Shown here: in pieces, positions 33,201-42,426 of the stretch | How positions within the stretch are numbered: the first letter of the stretch is position 1 | Layout: each line of letters starts with the position of its first letter | Assembly (NCBI GenBank): GCA_001574975.1 | Contig: KQ965829.1 | Span: 131,368 to 174,581, forward strand | Origin: Gonapodya prolifera JEL478 | Taxonomy: Eukaryota > Monoblepharomycota > Monoblepharidomycetes > Monoblepharidales > Gonapodyaceae | DNA length: 43,214 nucleotides | Reading direction: 5' to 3' | Program-made: the position numbers and the translations under genes | The notes under the pieces: model-generated | What the model was told of the DNA's origin: nothing | The model's input: only the letters and a program-made list of their open reading frames with translations | Database searches by the model: none

Positions 33201-34640
33201 ACTCCAATTATCGCTCGGTGGCTGTCGTTTATACTCCCCCTGCCCAACCTTGAACCATCTTAGGAGGTCCCCGCCGCCGACGCGACTCACTCAGCCCCGG
33301 GTCAGCCTACGCCGATGCCCTGGCACACCGCGTGTCTGTGTTCGTCGACTCGGCGCGCAATTCGGTCGTATTCGACCCCTCGGCTTCTCTCAACGGCGGC
33401 ACCCCTCCGGCTGGAAGAGGCGCAACGCCGCGAGGTTTCCTTGATGCGCTTGCCGCCCGGAACGTGGTCGCTCGCGTGGCAGGACCGCAGTCGGGTCACT
33501 CGGGCGTGGTGGGACAGGAACGCCGGCGGGCGGACGATTCGGCTGTGACGCTCATCAATGCGGCAGCATCTGCGGCTGGTAGAGCTGCTGAGGATACCAA
33601 TATGGCGGAAGGTACCCCGCCAAGGGCGAGCATGGCTATTGCGGAGACTTTTGTGAATGATGATGCCGCTATGCGGGTGGAGGAGCTTCCCAGTGTGGTT
33701 GTGCACGATACGGATGGCAGCGATACGTTGATAGAGGGGATGGAGTATATCGTGGGTCCGTCCGCGACGGCGGCGAGGACCAGTGGAGATGGAATGGACG
33801 GTGTGGAAGGTCAACGTGAGTTTGGTATTATGTCGTGACATTGATTGAATGTGCTAATTTATTCGCCTTGTTCATGTGTTCAAACAAAGCCGGCACGCCC
33901 ACACGCACAGGCGACGGTTCCGACTCACCCACCCCCGGAGGGAACATGTCACCGCAACGTTCCTGGTTCGGCGCTATCCCCAACTTGTTCCAGTGGCGAG
34001 CAGACTCTTACGAGATGGTGGCGGAGGTTTCCGGAGCGTGGAGCGAGGACATCACGGGTGTGGTGAAAGCTACGTTGTCGGTGAGTCGGGCATCGAGACG
34101 TTGCAACAATGCATCAACAGAAACTGATGTGGGGTCTTTTCGCCCATGCAGCAACTCCGAATCAAATCCCAGGATCGCTCAGCGGGTATGGGCTATAAGT
34201 GCAAGTGGGACGGCATACCCGCCTCCCAGCGCGCATCGCATCTACCAGTGTACGCGCAGGGATCGACCCCTGTTCTACAAGACCTACCATTTGTTAAATT
34301 CAAGGTCGACTACTTCCCCGTTGATGTAACAGAAGTATCGACCGGGAGTGTGCAGTCGGGCAAGAGGGTATGGAGGATCATTTTTACTCAGCAGCAAGGT
34401 GTGTCAATGATCAGTGTTCGCCGTAATCCAATGCTCGCGTCTGATCCCCGTCCCGTCCCCAAAGGTTCCTCTTCGTCTCTGCTCTACTGTTTCCACGGTT
34501 TTGTCTCCGCTTGGTCCCAGACTCGCGATATCGACATCATCACGTCCACTTTACATTCCCAAAACCCGCCGCCCGTGGCTCCCCCCAGCGGTACTGTTCC
34601 GGCTCGACCTTCGACAAACGGGAATCGCTTAGCCCCGTGA
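30236..34640 (+). CDS. SAD/BRSK/Gin4-type serine/threonine protein kinase
   Basis: Eleven exons in phase: 30236-31423, 31688-31887, 31972-32112, 32236-32506, 32590-32688, 32766-33007, 33072-33181, 33264-33815, 33890-34080, 34152-34398 and 34465-34640; 1,138 residues (1,068 if translation starts at the ATG at 30446). A long Gln/His/Pro-rich N-terminus, including an ATATATA repeat and poly-Gln, precedes the kinase domain: [14 protein letters not shown] (Gly loop), [58 protein letters not shown] and [25 protein letters not shown]-like segment follows ([17 protein letters not shown]), then [15 protein letters not shown]. The C-terminal part has [15 protein letters not shown], a SAD-type feature, and a KA1-like end ([32 protein letters not shown]). 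Relatives act at septins, cell polarity and the G2/M morphogenesis checkpoint. That role here is inferred from family. Confidence 0.92.
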
Positions 34641-35306
34641 TGTAATCATTGGTTTCTTGATGCGGGCAGTCCGATGTGTGTTTGCAAAATGATTGGACAA
34701 GTTGCATTCTTGGGGGGATTTATGTTGCCATCACGTTTTGGCATTTTTAAGTTTCGTTTGTTCGCTGTCGATCCTCCCCCAGCAGATCTAATCTAAGGTT
34801 GCATTTCCGGGTCTTGAACGTTTCCCCATCCCCCTTCTTTTCGTTTTGATGTAGACATAACATGGTTTTGGGGTTGAAATACGGCTTTTGTTAGGCCCCA
34901 AAATACCCCACAGATCGTGCTTTGAGTTAAAATATATAACGCTTTCCTTGGTACCCTTGCGATGTATAGATGTTTCATTTCGAGGAAATCCCGGAAGGTC
35001 AATTTTGGCGGATTGATTTGCATGCATTGTTACAAAACTTTGCTATTACATTTGTTGGTGAATATTTTTTCTCTATGAAGATCCTGATATCCAAAGAAGG
35101 TTTTTTAAAAAAAGGTCGATCCAGCGACCATAAGACAAATGCGATTTCCTGCTACCTGGGCAGCACTTCTAGTGACAGCACATGCAGACAGTGCAATATA
35201 ATGCTGAAGGTGCGAAAATGAGGTTCGGTCGGAGCTCATTAATACGTGAACAGAGTAGCGTTCGAACTCACAATTAAACAACTCTGCTTAGTCCCAATCT
35301 CCCCCG
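34641..35306. other. Convergent 3' intergenic region
   Basis: About 670 bp between the kinase stop (plus) and the spherulin-4 gene stop (minus). AT-rich from about 34900 to 35120, with a GTTTTTTAAAAAAA run near 35100. No gene signal was found on either strand. Confidence 0.45.
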
Positions 35307-36704
35307 TCAAATACCAGTAAGAGCATCCAGTAGACTGTCAATATAGCTCGGCAGACTGCTCCATGGATTTCCACCACCATTTGGAGTGACGTATAAGTAG
35401 CCCACACGCCCAGCCAGGTTTCGCACAGCTGATGCATCCAGGCCGCCAACACCGTATGATATGACACCGAGACTGCTTTTAGCCGCGCTCGACGTCCATC
35501 CTGGCAAGCCGGAAAGTGAGGGGAGATTGGCGCCCTCGTACACGACCATAGAGGAGAGTGTTCCGATGTAGGACTGCTGCCCGCCTAGCCCAACATTGCC
35601 GATCGTAAGCCACATGCCTGCTGACCGGGCGACTGCCGAAAGCTGCGAATAGTACCCTTCGAACCCTGAAGCCTCGGCCATCTCGTCGAAGAAGATCCCG
35701 TCGAGGGGTGCATACCACGCAGCGTAGTTGGAAATATCGGCCTGCACGGCCGATGCAGATCGAGTACCGCGCTGCGTGTAGGTGTACCCGAGAACAGTGA
35801 TTCCAGCTGATTTGAGGTTTGCGACTGCTGACGCAATCGTGGGGTCGCGAGACGACCCGGCACCGTTGCTTGGGTTGAATATGGCGACGATGGGAACGGA
35901 GGGGTGCTGTTGCTTGGCGGCGACAAGACCGGGCCATGAATTTCCGTCAGGATACATGTACAGAGGAACAAGGAGAGATGTACTGGAAGTTCCAGATGAT
36001 GGTGGGGGCGAAGGAGGTGAAGGAGGTGGAGGCGGTGGTGTAGGAGGTGGAGGAGGCGGAGGAGGTGGTGGAGGAGGTGGTGGCGGTGGCGGCGGAGGAG
36101 GTGTGGCAGGTGGGGGTGGTTGCGGAGCAGTTGGTGGTGGAGGTGATGCTGGACTCGGTGACGAAGGCACTTGCGAAACCGGGGTTGCTACCCCAGGCGT
36201 AGGCGCAGCAGAAGAGACTGCAATGGAAGGAGTATGACCAGAAATTGACGGTTCCGTCGAACCCACGGCTGGATCCACAGCAGCTGGGCTTGCCGTGCGT
36301 GTTGCACCTGGAGCAGCAAGAGTCCGCGAGTACCGCTCCGAATAGCTTCCCGCCGTTGCAGATCCAATCATCGAGTACGTCCTCGGCTGCACCTCCATCG
36401 TCGCAGCTTGAGCGGCAACTGCGACTGCGTCCTGGTCCCCAGCCGGTTGCGACGCCTGCGACCCAGCAGTCGCCTTGTTTCTGCTGACGACCACGCCCAG
36501 CGCAATGGCAGAGCCCAAGATGGCCAGCATCATGAAGGCGAATGCGACGTTGCGCAGCATGCGATGGTTGTTTCTTCTCCTGTCCCGGAAGTTGAGGACG
36601 GGCGCGTGGTCTGCATCGCGGAAGGACGACGGCGGCTCGGGGTAGGAAAATTCTTTTTCGACAGAGCGCCAGTGCGGTACGTCCAGCGACGACTGCATCT
36701 CCAT
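35307..36704 (-). CDS. Membrane-tethered spherulin-4 family protein with polyproline stalk
   Basis: Intronless, 465 residues. The N-terminal about 50 residues are cytosolic, followed by a single membrane span (NVAFAFMMLAILGSAIALGV, then VV) in type II orientation. A Ser/Thr/Ala-rich segment leads into a proline stalk with a run of about twenty prolines. The C-terminal domain starts at LLVPLYMYPDGNSWPGL and continues with VPIVAIFNPSNGAG, GITVLGYTYTQRGTR, DGIFFDEMAEASGFEGYY, LTIGNVG and MVVYEG. This matches the spherulation-specific family 4 (spherulin-4) domain, a TIM-barrel-like fold related to glycoside hydrolases. Spherulin 4 is known from Physarum encystment, and relatives are cell-wall or surface proteins in fungi. 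Display on the cell surface, possibly on wall polysaccharide, is inferred. The Asp-Glu of FFDE is the probable catalytic acidic pair. Confidence 0.9.
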   Translation of the reverse strand: MEMQSSLDVPHWRSVEKEFSYPEPPSSFRDADHAPVLNFRDRRRNNHRMLRNVAFAFMMLAILGSAIALGVVVSRNKATAGSQASQPAGDQDAVAVAAQAATMEVQPRTYSMIGSATAGSYSERYSRTLAAPGATRTASPAAVDPAVGSTEPSISGHTPSIAVSSAAPTPGVATPVSQVPSSPSPASPPPPTAPQPPPPATPPPPPPPPPPPPPPPPPPPPTPPPPPPSPPSPPPSSGTSSTSLLVPLYMYPDGNSWPGLVAAKQQHPSVPIVAIFNPSNGAGSSRDPTIASAVANLKSAGITVLGYTYTQRGTRSASAVQADISNYAAWYAPLDGIFFDEMAEASGFEGYYSQLSAVARSAGMWLTIGNVGLGGQQSYIGTLSSMVVYEGANLPSLSGLPGWTSSAAKSSLGVISYGVGGLDASAVRNLAGRVGYLYVTPNGGGNPWSSLPSYIDSLLDALTGI

Positions 36705-37052
36705 CGTGGGTGCGAGGATTTCGTTCCCACTTCGGTCTGTCCCTTTTTTGACTTCAGCCCCAAAGCTTTTTTGGACCCTTCCTAATCAGTCTTTTCATAT
36801 CATCTTATGATACCAGTGACAGCTTTGCAGAAGGGGTTTACTAAGTGTTTTTGCTTGTCATTGGGGCATCACTTACATTGGAGTTAACTCGGACTTGAAT
36901 AGAATGATTTATGGTTCCACTTTCAAAAACGAAGCATACGTATACTCGAAACGAGACTACTGGAGCTAATTGTACTTCTACGTGAAATCTATCAATGATT
37001 CGGAACCACAACTGACAGCCAACGCTGAACGACCTCGACCTTTCTGTCATTG
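36705..37052. other. Promoter region of the spherulin-4 gene
   Basis: 348 bp between the kinase stop at 37053 and the spherulin-4 start at 36704, both genes on the minus strand. It should hold the kinase 3' end and the spherulin-4 promoter. No clear element is recognised. Confidence 0.4.
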
Positions 37053-39614
37053 TCACTCTTCATCCTCCTCAATCAGACTGAAAACTCTGAGACCAGGTGC
37101 TCCCTCATTTCCAGACGATAAACTCACACCAACTGCGACAGGAGGTGTTTCCTCCGTCGGGTTCGTTTCAACAGTTGATTCTACCTTAGAACCGTTGGAT
37201 CCACCAAGCACAAAGTTACCAGCCATTCCCGGAAGTGCCGTCATCTCCCTCCGCAGTGCACCGCCTTCGACATTCATCGCAATTGGCACCCCGGCCATCG
37301 ACGTGAACCCAATGTCCGACAAAATACGTCTTGCAGCCGGATTAACATCGTCGACTCCTACTTTCGCGGCTCCAATCGGAAGAAGTGGTGCTCGCGGTAT
37401 CGTTTCGTGATCACGTCCTCTCACCGCGCTGTCAAATGACCCTCCTGCTCCCTGCTGAGACAACTCTCCAGACAAGGTATGACCAGTGCGTCTCACAACC
37501 ATCCTATTCAACAGACGTAAAGCGTCCACCGCGCCCCTCCATTTCGTTCGAGCCCAGTTTCGTTGTCGAAGTAATGGTGCCAAGTTTGCGGAAGATGCTT
37601 GCCCGTCGATGGGTATCGGTGGAAATGTGGTAGGGGCAGACGGAACGTCTGAAGAGAAGTGGGTGAACCAAGGGTGTGACAAGGCAACACTTGCCGTTGG
37701 GCGAAGGGAGGGCGTGGGGTTCAGGAGAAGTTTGATGAAGGATTTGGCTTTGAGATCCCAATACGTTGCCATTCAAGTCACGCTTTCATTCCACGTGCAT
37801 AACATACAACGTACCGTCATCGGATATTTCCCGCCAATGTTCCTCTGGTTCAAAATTAAACCGACCGAGGAGTACATTCTGAGTTTCCGAGAGAAATCCG
37901 TCGTCTTGGAAAGGGAGATTACCACACAGTCTTGGATATCCCCAATCACATCAAGTGTCAAATGTCATAAACTTCACATCTGCGTCATTCCGGGAACTTA
38001 CAACAAGTACGCCATTACAGCGACGCCCCAAATGTCCACCTCCTTCCCATACGGCTCACCACGGATGACTTCGGGCGCGACGTACCCAACCGTCCCCACC
38101 CGTGTCGTCATGAGTTCGTCTGATCTCCCCAAGGCTCGTGAGATCCCAAAGTCGGCGAGGAGGAGGTTGGATTCGACCGACCATTCGGGAGACGAGAAAA
38201 GCGAGCTTGCGGATGGTGACGTGTGAATGCCGGACGTGGGCGGCGGAGAGAAGCTCGGAGGGGGAGACGGTGTTTCGGTGTGTTGTTCAAGAATGGTTAT
38301 CGGAGTGGCACCAATGGTCGGAGTTGGTGAGGCAACGGGAACAGCGCCCCAGCCCCAGTCCTCCATTGCAGGTGGCGGTGCTACCTCAGTCGTGTCGTGG
38401 GGATTCAATCCAGAGTCCGCCCTGGTCGCAGGTGTCGGTGACACGGCTGCAACTGCAACTGCTCCCCGCCCCCAGTCCACCGATTCGACTGCCGCAGGCT
38501 GGGTGCCTCTCGGAGTAACTGTGGTAGTTGACGATCGCCGGATGTGAGTACCGGTAGCGGAGAATGCAGGGCTGGGAGTTCGTAGAGCGAGACCAGGACT
38601 GTCTGCCACGCTACTTCCGATGGAGTCTGCTGATGCTGTCACAGATTCGGGCTGCCACTCTGCCCGTAACGGTGACAATGCTTTTGCGGGGAAAGGGTGC
38701 TTCGGGGAAGGGGTTCGCGGGCCTGGTTCGGGGGGTGCAAGGGGACTTGACGCTGGGGATGGGGAGCGTCGCGTGCCGGTGGGTGTGGCAGAGCGGATTT
38801 GTTGCGGATCACTCGAGGGAATCGGAGGTGGAGTTCGGAGGAGAAGGTTCTCTGGCTGGGGCGTTGTTAGGGAACTTGGAAGTGTCCGGTCAGATGAAAG
38901 CAGAGCGAACCTTTATATCGCGATGGACAACGTTGCGTTCGTGGAGGAAAGCTAACGCTTCAAGTAGAGTTTTGATTATCTGCATATGAATCGTGTCAGT
39001 CTTCGTCGTTTTTCGTCTTGGAGTGGACAAGACTCACTCTCGCTGCATCCGACTCCGCGAAGTAATGCCACTGACATATCTGCTCAAACAATTCACCGCC
39101 TTCCGCGAGGTCCATCACGAGATATACTGAACGGTAGTTGTTGTCGTTGCGGTGGACGTTAGAAAGAGAGCTTCCATTGAGAAGACTCCACAACGAACTC
39201 ACAATCGCCCGCGACCTGGAAATGGTCCCACAGACTGACGACATTGGGATGTCCTCCTGCCTCGCCAATAGCCTTCATCACATCGATCTCACGATCCACT
39301 TCCTTCCGGTCCACCGCCGGCATCTTATCTAATGCCAGAATTTTCATCGCGTACCGTCGCTGCGTCTTCACATTAATGGCTTCCCGAACGGTGGCGTAGT
39401 GGCCCTCCCCAATCTTTTTCCCGGGGTAGTAGTCGCGGAACGCTCCGCTCGTTGGTCTCGCAGCAGACGAAGGTCGGCGATCGTTCCATGAATTGCTGAT
39501 GGGAGCTTCGTTCGTCATCTCGTCCGACGCGCGGCCAGCACGTGATGTTGATTCCAACCCGGATGTCGAGAGCGAACGGTCGCGTGATGGTCTGCGAGGT
39601 GTGGTGGATGCCAT
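37053..39614 (-). CDS. CaMK-like protein kinase with large insert before DFG
   Basis: Six exons whose phases all close: 39614-39203, 39126-39038, 38979-38911, 38855-38002, 37930-37815 and 37747-37053; 744 residues. Kinase features in order: YYPGKKIGEGHYATVREA (about 62-79), YAMKILALDK (Lys 91), YLVMDLAEGGELFEQI, LHERNVVHRDIK (HRD 186-188) and PENLLLR (191-197). A Ser/Thr/Pro-rich insertion of roughly 218 residues follows. Then come NLLLADFGISRALG (DFG 425-427), GTVGYVAPEVIRGEPYGKEV, DIWGVAVMAYLL, CGNLPFQDD, AKSFIKLLLNPTPSLRPTAS and ALSHPWFTHF. The C-terminal about 200 residues are low in motifs; I see no clear calmodulin-binding helix, though WARTKWRGAVDALRLLNRMV is basic and amphipathic and could serve. 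Relatives are the Ca2+/calmodulin-dependent and CHK2/DAPK-like kinases. The start lies only 43 bp from a divergent RidA copy. Confidence 0.88.
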
Positions 39615-39657
39615 TCAAATCTCCACACTTGTCCGAAGTTCACTCAAAACATTCACA
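39615..39657. promoter_or_regulatory. 43-bp divergent start-to-start interval
   Basis: The start codons of the minus-strand kinase (39614) and the plus-strand RidA copy (39658) are only 43 bp apart. Both transcripts' leaders must therefore overlap, or each promoter lies inside the other gene. No TATA or other element is obvious in the interval. Confidence 0.5.
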
Positions 39658-40370
39658 ATGCCCGAAATCAAAGGCATCGCGCCGCATCCGACGATTCCCA
39701 TCGCATCTGCCGTTCAATACGGTAATACACTCTACGTGAGGTCGGTAGATTGTCTCCTTTTCGACGCGGTGATATGATTATAAACGTTGCTGATTTGCCT
39801 CCCTCGCCAGACTTCATCGGCTTCGATCGACGTGATCATTGTGTTGGAATGATCCCAAAGTGGTCAGCTTGGGTTTGGCGCAGATGGAAGTGAGTTTCGT
39901 GTTGCTTCAGTTGCTTCCTTCGTCGATTTCCTCAAAATAGTCGTTGGCTTTACACACACTCGATCTCTACCGCACTCAACTGTCGACATCGAAACTCCCT
40001 CCGGTATTTGAACTCCACATCGACTAAGAGCTTGTCTCGGGTGATTGCTATGCGCGTTCAGACGTTGAAAAACATCCGAGTGATTCTCGAGAAGGCTGGA
40101 AGTTCAATGGACAAGGTACGTGGAATGATATCCGGAGGGGTATTATCCATGTGACTCTAATGTCTCTGCGCCTGGGCCGTCGTTAAGGTTCTCAAATGCA
40201 CTGTCTTCCTGGCGAACATTGCTGATTTTCCTCTGATGAACCGCGCGTACGCCGAGGCATTCGGTGCTCACAGACCAGCTCGATCCGCTTTCCAAGTCGC
40301 TAATCTACCAGCTGCTGGTGGTCTTGTGGAAATTGAATGTATCGCAGCGATCAAGAGTGGTCGACTGTAA
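39658..40370 (+). pseudogene. RidA/YjgF family copy 1, apparently frame-damaged
   Basis: RidA proteins hydrolyse reactive enamines/imines formed by PLP enzymes. Exon 1 (from 39658) is intact: MPEIKGIAPHPTIPIASAVQ, then YGNTLYV. The 3' exon is also intact: VLKCTVFLANIADFPLMN through RPARSAFQVANLPAAGGLVE to IECIAA and a stop at 40370. The middle is broken: after FIGFD about 23 extra bases separate the reading frame from DPKVVSLGLAQME, and the segment before VQTLKNIRVILEKAGSSMDK is shorter than in the second copy and out of frame. The intron sites around VQTLKN...DK match copy 2. It could be rescued only by splicing I cannot see, so I call it a probable pseudogene; a functional gene with unusual splicing is the alternative. 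Confidence 0.6.
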
Positions 40371-41567
40371 CCCCACGTCGACGGGGATTGGGAAATATAA
40401 CAGCTGAAATATGTCTGATTCAATTTACACTCTTTACATCACGGCACACTAGACGTGAAGCCCGTGTCTTGCTTTTTTTGTATCCATCGTCCCGCAAAAC
40501 TTCAAATTGCGAAAACACCATTGGCATCCAATAAACCCCACCGATTCCGTCGCCATTTCTCAAAACCAAAAGATGAATCACCGATTAAGCTTTTCCAGAC
40601 ATTCACTGGTCGTTCCTAGATTGCTTGAACGTGCACGTTTTCCGATTTCGATGCGCTTTTCTGCTTCAACGGTTTGACGGCCACACAGCCAGCTGTCCGC
40701 TTGGGAAACCGTTTGTAAAGACGACAGTTCACGTCTTTCAAAGTTTGCTAGCAGTTGGTGACGCTGCCGTGCGCCCGCATTCTGTTGCGCACACTTTAAT
40801 TTGTCCTACTGTCGGACGTCGAGTAGTCGGTGACATTCTCGAGTGAGCTCATCCATACCTACTGGGCATATCCAGAGTCGTGGGTCCAAGATTAGAGTTG
40901 GGGGTCGGGGAACGATTGAGAAAAGTTTTGCAGAACGTCGGGGACGTGATACGCCAGATGTGACGGCCGGGCAGTTGTGGAGAAAGTGTGGTGTAGGAAA
41001 ATGGCCCGAGAGAGACGATCTGAGTCACAGGCAGTGGAAATTGGGTGGCGGGAAGCTCTGGTAGTGGTTTGCTGTCCGGAAAGAAGGGTTAGGGGAGCGC
41101 CTCCGGTTGTACTCCGAAGGCGGTGCGGCGGCGTTTTTGCGCGGGAAGTGGACGTCGTTCGGTGCACAGCGTTGTGGGTAAACCAGTATCAGTCTCCAAA
41201 AGAGGACTTGCGAGGGGCTTGGGCGAGCCCCGTCGCAAGCTGCTGTGGCAGAGCTCCTTTGGCCCAAGTTTCATCAACACCAGAAGCATTTGGACTTCAC
41301 CCTCGTGAAGAAAAGCGTAAAGTAGAATCTTGCAATTTATAACCGAATGTAAAAGGCTACAAAACAAGTTCCGACTTCGATCCTCACTCTTGCTCGCTCA
41401 TCTCGTTCCCCTCGTCTTGCTCGTCTCTCCGGTCACTTGGCGTGACCTCTCGGTTCACTCTCGTACTCGTCTCTCGCACGCCCTCCGCGTGCTCACGGCC
41501 TCACCCAGTCACCCTCGCCCGATCCCCCTGATATACTCGCTTCACAAACCTGAGCCGCCGAACCACA
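40371..41567. other. 1.2 kb between the two RidA copies
   Basis: No gene is supported. Some minus-strand frames are open for up to 90 codons but have no motif or splice pattern. The last about 170 bp are CT-rich (CTTGCTCGCTCATCTCGTTC), typical of a promoter or leader upstream of the second RidA copy. Confidence 0.45.
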
Positions 41568-42097
41568 ATGCCCGAAATCAAAGTCATCGCACCGCATCCC
41601 ACGATTCCCATCGCATGAGCTCTTTATTATGGCGACACGCTCTACGTGAGGTTGGTGGGCTACTATAACATGATGGTATCTGATTGACTCGCTTTACGGC
41701 TCCCAACGCAACCTTTACGCTGGAATATCTTAAAACTGGCCAGCTCGGAGAAGACGCAGATGGAAGTGAGCCGAGTTACGCTCCCTTAAACTTCCTTCTG
41801 TACTTCCTCAAACACATTACTCCCACATTCCACTGTCGCCATAAAATTCTCCACGGTCATTTAACCATACATTGCGAAAAAGACCTGGTGCCAGGTGACT
41901 GCTATACAAAGAGCGTTCAGACTTTGAAAAACGTCCGAGCAATTCTGGAACAAGTTGGAAGTTCAATGGACAAGGTACGTCGTGTCCTCGACATTCAGTT
42001 TCCGTGCCGTTTATTTACAACTTACACTACCCTGGACCCACGCTAGGTGCTCAAGTGCACTTCCTCGCCAACATTACCGACTTCGCTCCGATGATCG
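41568..42097 (+). pseudogene. RidA/YjgF family copy 2, truncated pseudogene
   Basis: It starts MPEIKVIAPHPTIPIA, then a TGA where copy 1 has a Ser codon, then ALYYGDTLYV. A middle segment GDCYTKSVQTLKNVRAILEQ plus VGSSMDK is well preserved and ends at the same GTACGT donor as copy 1. The following exon, beginning VLKCT after CGCTAG, has a 4-base deletion relative to copy 1, and homology ends about 15 codons later; the conserved RPARSA and IECIA parts are absent. The shared intron positions show that it arose by DNA duplication, not by retroposition. Confidence 0.8.
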
Positions 42098-42426
42098 CGC
42101 CACACAGGCGAAGAAATTAGATTTATTTTGATTTCACAAATGGCCAATCCGGACGGTTGCTCGATGATCTTCAGCAACCGTCCAGAGAAAGTAGGTGTAA
42201 TCCCCGTGAAAATGGAAAAGAAACAATGCTTTCACAAGGTGCCTTTGTAGGAAGAAAAGAGATATGCTTGGAGAAAAGGAAAGTTGTTGTAGCCCTATTG
42301 CGTACATTTTGCCGGCAGCTCACATCACCAAGAGTCAATTCATAGTCCGACTGATTCGGAATGTAGTCTTTCAAACAGAAACGGATGGGTTTGGTTCGGC
42401 TAAATTCACCACACCACCATCCCAGT
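42098..42426. other. Upstream region of the Crinkler-type gene
   Basis: No coding feature is supported. It presumably contains the promoter of the gene starting at 42427 and begins with the ragged end of the RidA remnant. Confidence 0.4.

Noticed and set aside
35782-36237. Plus-strand Gly-rich frame
   Set aside because: It is the complement of the polyproline stalk (CCN repeats read as GGN) in the spherulin-4 gene.
38155-38835. The kinase insert as an unrecognised intron
   Set aside because: About 680 nt without a stop in frame, codon-like S/T/P composition and no well-placed GT/AG pair that restores normal spacing; kept as coding but flagged.
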